Shown: piece after piece, positions 19,152 through 28,444 of the stretch
How positions within the stretch are numbered: position 1 is the first letter of the stretch
Layout: each line of letters starts with the position of its first letter
DNA from: Pedobacter panaciterrae
GTDB taxonomy: Bacteria > Bacteroidota > Bacteroidia > Sphingobacteriales > Sphingobacteriaceae
Length of the DNA: 64,000 nt
Assembly (NCBI RefSeq): GCF_013204795.1
Contig: NZ_JABMKW010000020.1
Location: forward strand, 186,001-250,000
Direction: 5' to 3'
Position numbers and translations under genes: made by a program
Notes under the pieces: model-generated
The model's database searches: none
Seen by the model: the letters and a program-made list of their open reading frames with translations, nothing else
Told to the model about the DNA's origin: nothing

Positions 19152-20145
19152 ATGGCTAAAACTCTGGAGACTGCATGATGCTAGTAGTGATATTTTAGTT
19201 TGGATTCCCTTTAGATCTATTAAGTATTTTGGATCAGATGCATTTATATGGGATATGGCAACTATTGCTGGGCTGATAGCAGAAAATAAAAGAATAAAAA
19301 TTGTGTTTAATCTGGCCATTGGGAAATACCATAACAAAAAGATTTTTTTTTCCATTAGCAATCGATACAATATATACAAGTTTGATAACTATACCCATAT
19401 ACTGTCGCATATTACCATGCAGCTTGAACAGCAGGGAAATTCAGTATTTCCCAAACACAGCGAGACCATGTTATGGGAAAATAAAACCTACATGCATCAA
19501 GTGTTTTATGTAGAGGGTGTTAATGAGCCTAAAACACGAATTTTTGAATCAATTGAAGACTTGGTAAAAGCGAATATCTGTTTCCCTTTTCTTATCAAAG
19601 CAGAGCATTCCTCATCTTCAGAAGGGTTATACAAAATATCATCTATAAAAGATCTTTCAGACCTTGTTTCGAACAAGAAATTTGTGGCAGAGAACAAGCA
19701 TATTATAGCACAGGAGCTGATTAATATGAGAAAAGACCTAAGGGTTATTTTGGTTAAAGGAGAGATTTTGCTCCATTACTGGAGAATAAATTTAAATGAA
19801 GAATGGAAACCAACTTCGACAAGTTATGGAAGTAAGGTAGATTTTGATTTCTTTCCGGAACAGTGGAGAGCACACATTATAGAAACCTTTAAATCATTGA
19901 AGATCACTACCGGTGCTTTTGATGTTACCTGGGAAAACGATGACCTGAGTACTAAGCCTATTTATCTTGAAGTTAGTCCATTTTATCAGCCGAATCCTAA
20001 AATGGAATTAAAGGAAAAAGCGTATGCCTTTTATAAGCAGCATTTCAGCTTATTTAATTCATGGGATGTTAAGTACGTAAATGTTGTTTTTGATATTAAG
20101 CATAAACAGGTAAAGGCATACCTGGAAGATTCCATAGCAAATTAA
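19087..20145 (+). CDS. ATP-grasp family ligase
   Basis: 352 residues. The central and C-terminal part looks like an ATP-grasp fold: FPFLIKAEHSSSSEGLYKIS (about 160-180, nucleotide-binding Lys and small loop), IIAQELINMRKDLRVILVKG (a RimK-like palm) and TGAFDVTW followed by LEVSPFYQPNP (metal-binding Glu/Asn region). ATP-grasp enzymes join carboxylates to amines, thiols or phosphates through an acyl-phosphate. With the HisC-like aminotransferase and HAD phosphatase it suggests attachment or synthesis of an amino-acid-like substituent of the polymer. The N-terminal 130 residues are not recognised. The family call is by motif reading and needs a profile search. Confidence 0.65.
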   Translation: MKQVTKVLKRIARIIRIIVAIKWLKLWRLHDASSDILVWIPFRSIKYFGSDAFIWDMATIAGLIAENKRIKIVFNLAIGKYHNKKIFFSISNRYNIYKFDNYTHILSHITMQLEQQGNSVFPKHSETMLWENKTYMHQVFYVEGVNEPKTRIFESIEDLVKANICFPFLIKAEHSSSSEGLYKISSIKDLSDLVSNKKFVAENKHIIAQELINMRKDLRVILVKGEILLHYWRINLNEEWKPTSTSYGSKVDFDFFPEQWRAHIIETFKSLKITTGAFDVTWENDDLSTKPIYLEVSPFYQPNPKMELKEKAYAFYKQHFSLFNSWDVKYVNVVFDIKHKQVKAYLEDSIAN

Positions 20146-20181
20146 GTTCTCAATTAATTTTCCTCTCAAATAAAATAGTTT

Positions 20182-21255
20182 ATGAAAGTGAATAAACGGG
20201 TGATCTTAATGACCCCATCTATGAGCAAGGGTGGAGCTGAAACGCAGCTATTGAAAATTGCATCATTCCTGCAATCAAAGCATCATAAAGTATTGATCAT
20301 TTCTTTAAAACCCATTGATGAGTTTAATGGTGATATCAGAAAAGCCGGAGTAGATGCTTTGTTTTTAAGGAATTGGTCTAGCGCTCCGTTTTCGAACATA
20401 CAGATACTTTATAAAACCATTAAAAAATTCAGACCTGATGTAGTTATTGCTTTTATGTTCATTGCAATCATATTTGCACGCTTATTAAAGATGAGACTTA
20501 AATTTAAGTTGATCTCTACCATTAGGATATCTGTGATCCCTAAAAAATGGTATATGCCTTTTAAACTTACGGACGGACTTGACGATGCAGTAGTTTACAA
20601 TTCTGTTGCCTCTATGATAAATTTTGAAAAGCAGAAGTTAGTGAGCAAAAGAGGTATAGTGATTCATAATGGAATTACTATACCACAACATACCAAGATT
20701 GATGGCGAATTGGTTAATGGTAGTTTTAAGTGGGTATGCATTGGTCACTTTAGGTGGAACAAAGACTATTTAACACTCTTTAAAGCAATAGCACTTTTAA
20801 AACACAAAAATTTCACGGTAGATATTGTTGGAGATTTAAATGGAGAGTTGTGGCCTAAGAAAACAATTGAGGAGCTAAATATTCAAGACTATGTTAACAT
20901 CATAGGTTTTAAGAAAGAAGCACATAGTTTTTTAGGCCAATCAGACGCTTTTGTGCTTTCCTCTTTTTCAGAAGGGATGCCAAATGCAATTCTGGAAGCT
21001 ATGGCATATGCGAGACCTACGGTTGTAACTGATATTGATGGAAATCATGAATTGATTGAAAAGGCACAATGTGGTTTATTATGCGAGAAGCAAAATGAGC
21101 ATGATATGGCCAATAATATGTTAAAGATAATGGATATGTCTGCTGCCGATAGAACTGCTCTTGGTGCTAAGGGCCAGCAACACATTAAGGCACGATTTAG
21201 TGAAGAGCAAGTGATGGGGGAGTGGATGCAATTAATTGACGGCTTAGCCGGTTAG
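20182..21255 (+). CDS. Family 4 glycosyltransferase
   Basis: 357 residues with GT-B fold. The N-terminal loop is MTPSMSKGGAETQLLKIASF and the donor domain starts at CIGHFRWNKDYLTLFKAI. The donor-binding segment is FSEGMPNAILEAMAYARPTVV. It is followed after 22 bp by the asparagine-synthase-like gene. Cytoplasmic assembly enzyme; donor and acceptor unknown. Confidence 0.92.
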   Translation: MKVNKRVILMTPSMSKGGAETQLLKIASFLQSKHHKVLIISLKPIDEFNGDIRKAGVDALFLRNWSSAPFSNIQILYKTIKKFRPDVVIAFMFIAIIFARLLKMRLKFKLISTIRISVIPKKWYMPFKLTDGLDDAVVYNSVASMINFEKQKLVSKRGIVIHNGITIPQHTKIDGELVNGSFKWVCIGHFRWNKDYLTLFKAIALLKHKNFTVDIVGDLNGELWPKKTIEELNIQDYVNIIGFKKEAHSFLGQSDAFVLSSFSEGMPNAILEAMAYARPTVVTDIDGNHELIEKAQCGLLCEKQNEHDMANNMLKIMDMSAADRTALGAKGQQHIKARFSEEQVMGEWMQLIDGLAG

Positions 21256-21277
21256 TGCTATTTAGAATTGACATAAT

Positions 21278-23113
21278 ATGTGCGGAATATTTGGAACGAT
21301 AAACTATGAATATCCAATAGAGAATAGTATGATCTTTAATGGGTTATTGCACAGAGGCCCCGATGAACAGGGACATTACAGCTTGTATAATGTAAATCTT
21401 TACCATACCAGACTGGCAATTCAGGATTTAAGTGTAACCGGGCAGCAACCGATGGAGCACAATGGATTGGTGATTGTTTTTAATGGTGAGATTTACAATC
21501 ATATGGAGCTTAGAGAAAAGTATGGCCTTAAGGCTTCTTCAAATTCTGATACATTGACTATACTGATGATGTTTGAATTGATGGGCATGGATATGCTTGA
21601 GGAATTTGATGGGATGTTTGCATTTGCATTATATGATACCCTCAATTTTAGAATGTACCTGGCACGCGATAGGGCGGGCAAAAAACCTTTGTATGTATAT
21701 AATAAAGCAAAGACCTTTGTTTTTTCATCAGAACTAAATGTACTTTATAAAAAGTGCAGACCTGAGATCGACTATTCTTCACTGGCCGATTACCTGTATG
21801 TAGGGCACCATTACCGTAAAGCCACACCATATCTTTTTGTCAACGAATTGGAAAATGGGCACTATTTAAAGATTGATACACTTACAGGTCTTTGTGATGA
21901 TGTTTGCTGGTTTAAAATCGAAGACTATTATAAAGCAGAAAGATACCCCGATTATACCGATGCTGTAACACAGCTCGATGGCATACTGAAAACTGCAGTT
22001 AAAAGACGAATAGATAGCTCCGATTTAGATGTAGGATCTTTTTTGAGTGGAGGGATTGATAGCGGATTAGTGACAGCAATGGCCGCTGAACAAACTTCAA
22101 AACTTAAAACCTTTACGGTTAAGGTTCCGGGATCTTTTGATGAATCGGCCCTTGCAGAGAAGGTAGCAAAGAAATATGGAACCGACCACACTGTTGTTGA
22201 AATAGACTTTTCTGATTTAACCAACGATATAGAAAAGATCATATCTAACCATGGTGAGCCTAATTCTGATAATTCCGCAATACCGAGTTATTATGTGGCC
22301 AGGGAAGCCAAAAAGCATATAACGGTTGTTTTAAATGGTGACGGTGCAGATGAGCTATTTGGTGGTTATAGAAGATATGTGCCATTTAAACACGTAGATT
22401 TTTTTAATCCGAGTCAATTTACAAGGATTAGTTCAAGAATCTTAACGAGTCTATTGCCTGTAGCTAATCAGAAACAAAGTAATTACACGTATATATATAG
22501 GTTATTGAAGTTTGGTGGCTATTCTGATTTGGTTAAAATCTATTGCTCAGCTTCTTCAGATCTTTTTGTGGGTTTTGAAGACGTGTTTCTTGAAAAACCA
22601 AAAATGAAGGTTATTTCAAGTGATCTTGCAAGAATTAACGACTATTCAATTTCGCCATTAAAGAAATTGCTGCTGATGGATTTTGATTCGATGTTGTTCA
22701 GCAGACTACTTACCAAAATGGATATTGCTACCATGGCACATTCTTTAGAAGGAAGAAGCCCTTTTTTAGCAAAAGAAGTTCTTGAATTTGCCCCTGGATT
22801 ACCGGACAATTTTAAAATAAAAAAACTCCAGACCAAAGATATTTTGAGAACGCTTGGAAAAAAATATCTGCCGGCTGAGCTCATTGAACAACCTAAAAGA
22901 GGATTTGAAATACCCCTGAAGAAATGGGTAGATCATGAACTCAAAGAGATTATCAATACCTATTTGATGGCTCCGGATAATTTATATTCTAAAATCATAA
23001 AAAAAGACTTCATAATGGACCTTATTGCCAGAAAGATTAAAATTTCTGATGAAAGAAGGGCCAAAATACTCTTTTGCGTATTCAGTCTGGAAGTGTGGCA
23101 TAAAAACCTTTAA
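21278..23113 (+). CDS. asnB: AsnB-type glutamine-dependent amidotransferase
   Basis: 611 residues, full length. Cys2 (MCGIFGTI) is the N-terminal nucleophile of the glutaminase domain (1-~210, with HRGPDEQG and FNGEIYNH). The synthetase domain carries the PP-loop SGGIDSG near residue 257 and DELFGGYRRY. In surface-polysaccharide loci such AsnB/WbpS-like enzymes are thought to convert the carboxylate of a uronic acid to an amide rather than make asparagine. The neighbouring uronate epimerase makes that plausible here. Housekeeping asparagine synthesis cannot be excluded. Confidence 0.9.
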   Translation: MCGIFGTINYEYPIENSMIFNGLLHRGPDEQGHYSLYNVNLYHTRLAIQDLSVTGQQPMEHNGLVIVFNGEIYNHMELREKYGLKASSNSDTLTILMMFELMGMDMLEEFDGMFAFALYDTLNFRMYLARDRAGKKPLYVYNKAKTFVFSSELNVLYKKCRPEIDYSSLADYLYVGHHYRKATPYLFVNELENGHYLKIDTLTGLCDDVCWFKIEDYYKAERYPDYTDAVTQLDGILKTAVKRRIDSSDLDVGSFLSGGIDSGLVTAMAAEQTSKLKTFTVKVPGSFDESALAEKVAKKYGTDHTVVEIDFSDLTNDIEKIISNHGEPNSDNSAIPSYYVAREAKKHITVVLNGDGADELFGGYRRYVPFKHVDFFNPSQFTRISSRILTSLLPVANQKQSNYTYIYRLLKFGGYSDLVKIYCSASSDLFVGFEDVFLEKPKMKVISSDLARINDYSISPLKKLLLMDFDSMLFSRLLTKMDIATMAHSLEGRSPFLAKEVLEFAPGLPDNFKIKKLQTKDILRTLGKKYLPAELIEQPKRGFEIPLKKWVDHELKEIINTYLMAPDNLYSKIIKKDFIMDLIARKIKISDERRAKILFCVFSLEVWHKNL

Positions 23114-23150
23114 GCCTAAATCTATAAATCTAAATTTTAAAGCGATCGTT

Positions 23151-24245
23151 ATGAAAGTATTGGTTACCGGTACAGCCGGTTTTATTGGGTATCATCTGGC
23201 AAAATATTTGTTGGAAAGAGGCGATGAGGTAGTCGGAATTGATAATATTAATGATTACTATGATGTAAATCTAAAACATGGCAGGCTCTCAGAAACAGGA
23301 ATTGATGGTTTATCCTTAGAATATGGAAAAGCTGTAAGAAGTTGTAAATATCCCAATTATCAGTTTGTTAAACTAGATCTCACAGATCATGGCAAGATGA
23401 AGAAACTTTTTAAAGGATGTCATTTTGATGCGGTATGTAATTTAGCCGCGCAAGCCGGAGTAAGGTATAGTTTAACGAACCCCAGAGCATATATTGATTC
23501 AAATATCACCGGTTTCCTAAATATTTTAGAGTGCTGTCGTACACACAATATCAAACATTTTGTCTATGCAAGTTCATCAAGCGTTTATGGTTTAAATAAA
23601 AGAATGCCGTTTTCTCCAAGTCATCAGGCAAATCATCCGGTATCAATATATGCTGCTACAAAAAAAAGTAATGAACTTATGGCCCATACTTACAGCCATT
23701 TATTTAAACTCCCAACAACGGGGCTACGCTTTTTTACCGTATATGGCCCTTGGGGAAGACCTGATATGGCTCCATTTCTTTTCACAAAAGCAATTCTGGA
23801 ACACAAGCAGATAGATATCTTTAACAATGGGAAAATGAAACGGGACTTTACCTATATAGATGATATTGTGGATGGAATTGTTCGTGTTATTGATCATCCC
23901 GCAAAAAAAAGTGTTTTATGGGACGCTTCTGTTCCTGACCCTTCGAGTTCCAATGTTCCATACAGGGTATTTAACATTGGAAGAGGAGAATCAGTAGATC
24001 TGTTAGAGTTTATTACTGAAATTGAGAAAAATATAGGTGAAATTGCCGATAAAAATTATATGCCAATGCAAAATGGCGATGTTGCAGAAACCTGGGCAGA
24101 TATATCGGTAATGAAGAAAATGCTGGCATATGATCCGAAGGTTTCAGTATCTGAAGGGGTAAGAAATTTTGTGAATTGGTATAAAGATTTTTACTTGGTA
24201 ACAAAAAAGGGACAAACGCATCTAGCAAGTGTTGTTTATCATTGA
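23151..24245 (+). CDS. UDP-glucuronate 4-epimerase-like SDR protein
   Basis: 364 residues from ATG 23151. The open frame extends further upstream into asnB, but the Rossmann start MKVLVTGTAGFIGYHLAKYL fixes this start. NAD-binding GxxGxxG is at residues 7-13. The segment NINDYYDVNLKHGRL is characteristic of UDP-glucuronate 4-epimerases. The catalytic YxxxK lies in IYAATKKSNELM. It should interconvert UDP-GlcA and UDP-GalA in the cytoplasm, giving a galacturonate donor. It is the last gene before a 444-bp AT-rich gap, and a pectate lyase follows. Confidence 0.9.
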   Translation: MKVLVTGTAGFIGYHLAKYLLERGDEVVGIDNINDYYDVNLKHGRLSETGIDGLSLEYGKAVRSCKYPNYQFVKLDLTDHGKMKKLFKGCHFDAVCNLAAQAGVRYSLTNPRAYIDSNITGFLNILECCRTHNIKHFVYASSSSVYGLNKRMPFSPSHQANHPVSIYAATKKSNELMAHTYSHLFKLPTTGLRFFTVYGPWGRPDMAPFLFTKAILEHKQIDIFNNGKMKRDFTYIDDIVDGIVRVIDHPAKKSVLWDASVPDPSSSNVPYRVFNIGRGESVDLLEFITEIEKNIGEIADKNYMPMQNGDVAETWADISVMKKMLAYDPKVSVSEGVRNFVNWYKDFYLVTKKGQTHLASVVYH

Positions 24246-24689
24246 TAATTCTCCTACAAAACAATACTAAAAATTATTGATAATTCTAAGTTTTGGGCCA
24301 AGTATATTTAGAGTTTGAGGGCTGATGGTTCTTTTGTGACGGAAAAATTACATTTATTCATGTGTTTGAACATGCTTTTTGTAGTTAATATCTACGTCGA
24401 TATTAATAATTTATCACTATTTTAAATTAATTTAAAATTTGTATCTAGAAAATATTTTAATCAATTGATGCCTGATATAATAATAAGTAATATTTGATTA
24501 AGCTAAAAGATATTCTAATTTCTGAATGATAATTTATTAATTATAATAATTAAATCGATGAGATTTGCTAAATTGGATTAGCGCCTGAAAAATGGTTTTC
24601 TTTATGTAAAATCATTGATTTTCCATAATTTTTGAAGTGTATAGTGACGCGCTTTTTCGCGTTACCATTGTATACTTTTAAAAAATCAA
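24246..24689. other. AT-rich gene-free stretch
   Basis: 444 bp without a credible gene, the largest gap in the polysaccharide locus. A 12-bp direct repeat ATTGATAATTCT occurs at 24241-24252 (overlapping the epimerase stop) and 24276-24287. A strong hairpin lies at the right-hand end. No clear intrinsic terminator follows the epimerase gene. The stretch probably contains the promoter of the pectate lyase, but I see no convincing TAnnTTTG element with a partner. Confidence 0.5.
24639..24675 (+). other. Stem-loop in the 5' leader of the pectate lyase gene
   Basis: GTGACGCG (24644-24651) pairs with CGCGTTAC (24658-24665), with one G-U pair and a six-base loop CTTTTT. Outer bases GTATA (24639-24643) can pair with TATAC (24671-24675) across a 5-base bulge. 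The structure ends 14 bp before the ATG of the lyase, where it could block or position ribosomes. There is no T-run right after the stem, so a simple terminator role is less likely. Confidence 0.45.
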
Positions 24690-26075
24690 ATGGAAAGAAA
24701 AAACAAAACATCAAATCGACTGCCCATGAGCCTTCTATTACTGTTAGTTGTATTAACTTTTAGTAAATGTAAAAAAGGCTCGGATGCGGCAACCCCTGAA
24801 AACCCACTTACGCAGACTGATACCGGTGTAGCAGCTACGAGCACCACAAGTGGTATTAAATCATTACAAACATTTAGAGTAGCAAGTGACGGTGGTTTCT
24901 CTTACAGAGTTTATGAGCTTCCAGTGTCAGGAGATTCACAAAGCCAGCCCAAAGCATCAACAATGAGGGTCTTTGAGGATGGAAAAGAGCTTGGTCCTGC
25001 GCATTCAAGCGCAGCAGACATCAGGAACATTGGTAAAGGACGCTTTTGTCATTGGCTTACCAGCGTATATATATCTGCTTCGGATAATAGCGATCCAAGG
25101 ACCAATGGACGTAAGTATACTTATACCTTAGATGGCAGCAGTGGTTCTGTTGTACAACCTCCGGTAACGAGTCCTGTAGCGCCTCCGGCAACAAGCGGTG
25201 CTATTATTGGTTATGCTATGGTTGACGGTAAAACCACAGGTGGTACAGGTGGCCAAACCATAACTGTAACAACTTATTCTGCTTTAAAAAATGCTGTTTC
25301 ATCAAATACAGCTACGATTATTAAGGTATCCGGAAGAATTACTGGTACAGGCTATTTAAACGTAGGTTCCAATAAAACAATCCTTGGTATGAAAGGTTCG
25401 AGTTTGGAAGGTGTTGGTTTATTAGTTTATGGAACCAGTAATGTAATCATCCGTAACATGACCATCAGAAATGTGGTAACCTATTCAAATATAGTTATTA
25501 AAGAAGGTGCTCATCACGTGTGGGTAGATCATTGCGATCTATCATCTGATAGAAATCACGGATGGGACTATTATGATGGTCTGTTAGACGTTGGCAACAG
25601 AGCAGATTATGTTACTTTATCGTACAATAGATTACATGACAATAATGTCGCGATGTTAATCGGTTTTGGAGATGCAAACACTAACGATATTGGTAAACTT
25701 CGTGTTACTGTCTACAAGAATTATTTCTATAATGTTTCTGAAAGACAACCTTGTACAAGATTTGGAACCATGCACGTATTTAATAACTATCTGCAAAATG
25801 GTAGCGGATACGGGATTGGTGTAACTATGGGTGCGACAGTTAGAACAGATAATAACTATTTTGAGAACCAGCATTATGCGATTTATACTGATTTTAATTC
25901 AAAACCAGGATTTGTTAGTGGCGCAAGCACTAATATTTACAAAGGTAGTGTAAACAAAATTTCAACAGCAGCATCATCATGGGTACCAACCTATGAATAC
26001 AAGTCAGAACTTATTCCAGCAGCAGATGTTCCTGCGACTGTGATGGCAAATGCCGGAGCAATCCTGAACCTTTAA
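24690..26075 (+). CDS. Secreted PL1-family pectate lyase, lipoprotein
   Basis: 461 residues. The lipoprotein signal peptide ends in F-S-K-C27. Residues ~55-150 are a small domain of unknown type, then a Thr/Pro-rich linker to ~170. The parallel beta-helix lyase domain (~172-440) has VWVDHCDLS (278-286) and the active-site motif R352-Q-P-C-T-R357, matching the PL1 RxPxxR pattern. PL1 enzymes cleave polygalacturonate by beta-elimination with Ca2+. Its place inside an export locus, behind a uronate epimerase, suggests trimming or release of the cell's own polymer; a role in plant-pectin use is the alternative. It is followed by its own terminator. Confidence 0.92.
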   Translation: MERKNKTSNRLPMSLLLLLVVLTFSKCKKGSDAATPENPLTQTDTGVAATSTTSGIKSLQTFRVASDGGFSYRVYELPVSGDSQSQPKASTMRVFEDGKELGPAHSSAADIRNIGKGRFCHWLTSVYISASDNSDPRTNGRKYTYTLDGSSGSVVQPPVTSPVAPPATSGAIIGYAMVDGKTTGGTGGQTITVTTYSALKNAVSSNTATIIKVSGRITGTGYLNVGSNKTILGMKGSSLEGVGLLVYGTSNVIIRNMTIRNVVTYSNIVIKEGAHHVWVDHCDLSSDRNHGWDYYDGLLDVGNRADYVTLSYNRLHDNNVAMLIGFGDANTNDIGKLRVTVYKNYFYNVSERQPCTRFGTMHVFNNYLQNGSGYGIGVTMGATVRTDNNYFENQHYAIYTDFNSKPGFVSGASTNIYKGSVNKISTAASSWVPTYEYKSELIPAADVPATVMANAGAILNL

Positions 26076-26124
26076 GCAATAATAGTTTTTGATTTAATAA
26101 CATCATTTTCTGATGTTTCCAGTA

Positions 26125-26163
26125 TTAAGGGCCTGTTTCAACTCAGTTGAAACAGGCCCTTAA
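26125..26163 (+). terminator. Perfect 19-bp stem terminator after the pectate lyase gene
   Basis: The left arm (26125-26143) and right arm (26145-26163) are exact reverse complements around a single central C at 26144; the core is GGGCCTGTTTCAACT. The terminal T-run is weak (TTAAATATTTA). It separates the lyase from the second glycan block, whose first gene starts 27 bp later, so that block needs read-through or its own promoter. Confidence 0.85.
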
Positions 26164-26189
26164 ATATTTACCTATAAATTTAAATCAAC

Positions 26190-27338
26190 ATGGTAAAAGA
26201 AAGAAAGATAATCTTGATCTCATGCGATTCTCCACGTTCATTGCTGGATTTCCGAGGCAAATTGATAGAAGCATTAATTGTAAAACACGAAGTGATTATT
26301 TTTACTCCTAAAATTGAACATCAGGAGATTAAAAATAAGCTAAGTGAAATGGGGGTAAGGGTATATGAAAATGGATTGAATCCGAGTAATGTATCAATAG
26401 TCTCTGATCTTAAATACCTCTTCGAATTGCGCAGGCTGATCAAAGCTACTAAACCCGATGTGTTTTTTCCCTACACTTTTAAACCAGTTATTTATGGCGC
26501 TTTTGTTGCCAGGTTTTGCAGAGTAAATCACATCACACCGATGCTGACGGGGCTTGGCTACAATTTTTTAAATGTAGGTTCAAGGAAAACGGTAGTTCAA
26601 AAGATAACAAGGATTTTGTTAAAATTGAGTCTGAGAGCAAGTAAAAGATTGCAGATCATTTTTCAAAATAAGGATGATTATAATACGCTGATTCGTGCAA
26701 ATATTATTACAAACAAGAATATAGCTCATGTGGTGAATGGTTCGGGGGTAGATTTGTCTCACTATGAGTACTCTCCCCCCGATTTAAATAACATAAGTTT
26801 TTTGATGATTTCGCGATTAATTAACGCGAAAGGAATTAAGGAATACTACTATGCTGCAAAACAGATCAAAGAAAAATTCCCTGATGTTGTTTTTAAACTA
26901 ATTGGGCCTTATGATGATAACATTGATGCCATTAGTGCGGATCTGTTTTCAAGAATAAAAACGGATGGAACCATCCAATATTTTGGGCTGGTTGATGATG
27001 TAAGACCATACATTAACCAATCTTCTGTTATTGTGCTACCATCTTATTATGGAGAGGGAGTTCCACGGTGTCTTTTAGAGGGAATGGCAATGGGAAGGGC
27101 AGTTATTACCTGTAATTCTGTTGGATGCAGGGAAACAATTAACCCGCTTCTAAGAAAGGCCAATGGTTTTTTGGTTCCAATAAAAGATATTCAACAATTG
27201 GCTTCTAAAATGGAGTACTATATAAGGCATACAGATGATGTTGCAAGATTCGGGCTAAATGGCAGAAAATACGCAAGCGAAAAGTTTGATGTAAACAAAG
27301 TGAACCAGACTATGGTTAATATTCTGGAAGGAGCATAA
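26190..27338 (+). CDS. Family 4 glycosyltransferase, PglA/WbpX-like
   Basis: 382 residues with GT-B fold. The N-terminal part contains HITPMLTGLGYNF and VFFPYTFKPVIYGAF, seen in N-acetylgalactosaminyl-transferase-like (PglA-type) enzymes. The donor domain has MISRLINAKGIKEYYYAA and YYGEGVPRCLLEGMAMGRAVI. First gene of the second block. Exact specificity is inference; GT4 membership is secure. Confidence 0.9.
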   Translation: MVKERKIILISCDSPRSLLDFRGKLIEALIVKHEVIIFTPKIEHQEIKNKLSEMGVRVYENGLNPSNVSIVSDLKYLFELRRLIKATKPDVFFPYTFKPVIYGAFVARFCRVNHITPMLTGLGYNFLNVGSRKTVVQKITRILLKLSLRASKRLQIIFQNKDDYNTLIRANIITNKNIAHVVNGSGVDLSHYEYSPPDLNNISFLMISRLINAKGIKEYYYAAKQIKEKFPDVVFKLIGPYDDNIDAISADLFSRIKTDGTIQYFGLVDDVRPYINQSSVIVLPSYYGEGVPRCLLEGMAMGRAVITCNSVGCRETINPLLRKANGFLVPIKDIQQLASKMEYYIRHTDDVARFGLNGRKYASEKFDVNKVNQTMVNILEGA

Positions 27339-27391
27339 TCCTACTACCTAGGAAAATCAGATCACTAGCGCACCTTAAAGAAAAAATATAC

Positions 27392-28426
27392 ATGTCTTAT
27401 CAATGCTTAATTGTCCGCGCAAAAGCGGAGTGGGATGCTTATGTTAAACGGGCTCATAATTATGAAGTATATCACACCTGGTATTATCACTCCTTAAATA
27501 TGGAAGGAGAGCCCATTCTTTTTATTTACGAGAAAGAAGATTTATTTATAGCATTTCCACTAATAAAGAGAAATATCGCAGGGTCATCTCAATATGATAT
27601 GACTTCAGTATATGGATACGCAGGGCCAATATCTAATGTAGATTTTAAGGATATTCCGCAACTAACGATTGAAAGCTTTAAAGAAGAGTTCGGTCATTTT
27701 CTGAAGTCCGAACAGTGTATATGCGTTTTTTCACGATTGTATCCTTTTCTTAATCAACATTATTTGCTGGAAAATATTGGAGGCGTTATTCCTAACGGAA
27801 GCACCATCTATATGGATTTATCATTAAGTATTGAAGAGCAGAGATCACGATACGATAAGAGGCTGAAAAGGCAGATAAAGAAACTTCGGGAAACCGGATA
27901 TACCATTAAAAATGCAGCGGGTCCTAGCGAAATAGCTGCATTTACAGAAATGTATCATAAGAATATGGATCGGTTGGGAGCCAGCAAGAGTTATTATTTC
28001 GATGAAAAATATTTTGCCGGATTGCTCAATACCCGTGAATTTGAAAATGAGCTTGTGCTGATTTATGATGGTACTGAAATGATTTGCGGAGCCCTGATAT
28101 TGATATCCGAAAATGTAGTCAGAAACCACTTGTCTGCCACTTCTGAAAAATACCTGAAAGTATCGCCCAGTAAATTACTGACGGATGAAATTAGCCTGAT
28201 TGGCAGAAGATTGGGGAAAAAGATATTCCACTTAGGTGGGGGTGTAGGAGGAAAGGAAGACTCATTATTTAAGTTTAAAAGTCATTTTTCTAATTTAAGA
28301 ATTAACGACTGGATCTGGTGTTACGTTAGCGACCAGGAATCTTATAATGCGCTTTTACATCAAAAAGGTGTAGGGCTCACCCAGCAGTCTACATTTTTTC
28401 CTGCGTATAGGCAAACCAAAGCATAA
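27392..28426 (+). CDS. FemAB-like GNAT-fold transferase (copy 1)
   Basis: 344 residues made of two GNAT-like halves, as in FemA/FemB and related peptidyl- or acyl-transferases. The N-terminal half contains YDMTSVYGYAGPISN and the C-terminal half LGGGVGGKEDSLFKFKSHFS, the latter being the most typical FemAB-like signature. It has no long coiled-coil insertion, so it is not a tRNA-dependent FemX of the Gram-positive type. It is clearly paralogous to the C-terminal two thirds of the protein at 30.3 kb. Likely transfers an aminoacyl or acyl group to an amino sugar of the glycan; donor and acceptor unknown. Confidence 0.8.
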   Translation: MSYQCLIVRAKAEWDAYVKRAHNYEVYHTWYYHSLNMEGEPILFIYEKEDLFIAFPLIKRNIAGSSQYDMTSVYGYAGPISNVDFKDIPQLTIESFKEEFGHFLKSEQCICVFSRLYPFLNQHYLLENIGGVIPNGSTIYMDLSLSIEEQRSRYDKRLKRQIKKLRETGYTIKNAAGPSEIAAFTEMYHKNMDRLGASKSYYFDEKYFAGLLNTREFENELVLIYDGTEMICGALILISENVVRNHLSATSEKYLKVSPSKLLTDEISLIGRRLGKKIFHLGGGVGGKEDSLFKFKSHFSNLRINDWIWCYVSDQESYNALLHQKGVGLTQQSTFFPAYRQTKA

Positions 28427-28444
28427 CAAATAAAACGTACTATT

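Noticed and set aside
23025..23150. Longer epimerase reading frame starting inside asnB
   Set aside because: The Rossmann-fold start is at ATG 23151; the upstream part is the overlapped asnB sequence read in another frame.
24241..24287. 12-bp direct repeat ATTGATAATTCT as a mobile-element target duplication or CRISPR-like repeat
   Set aside because: Only two copies 35 bp apart, in very AT-rich DNA, with no transposase or further copies.
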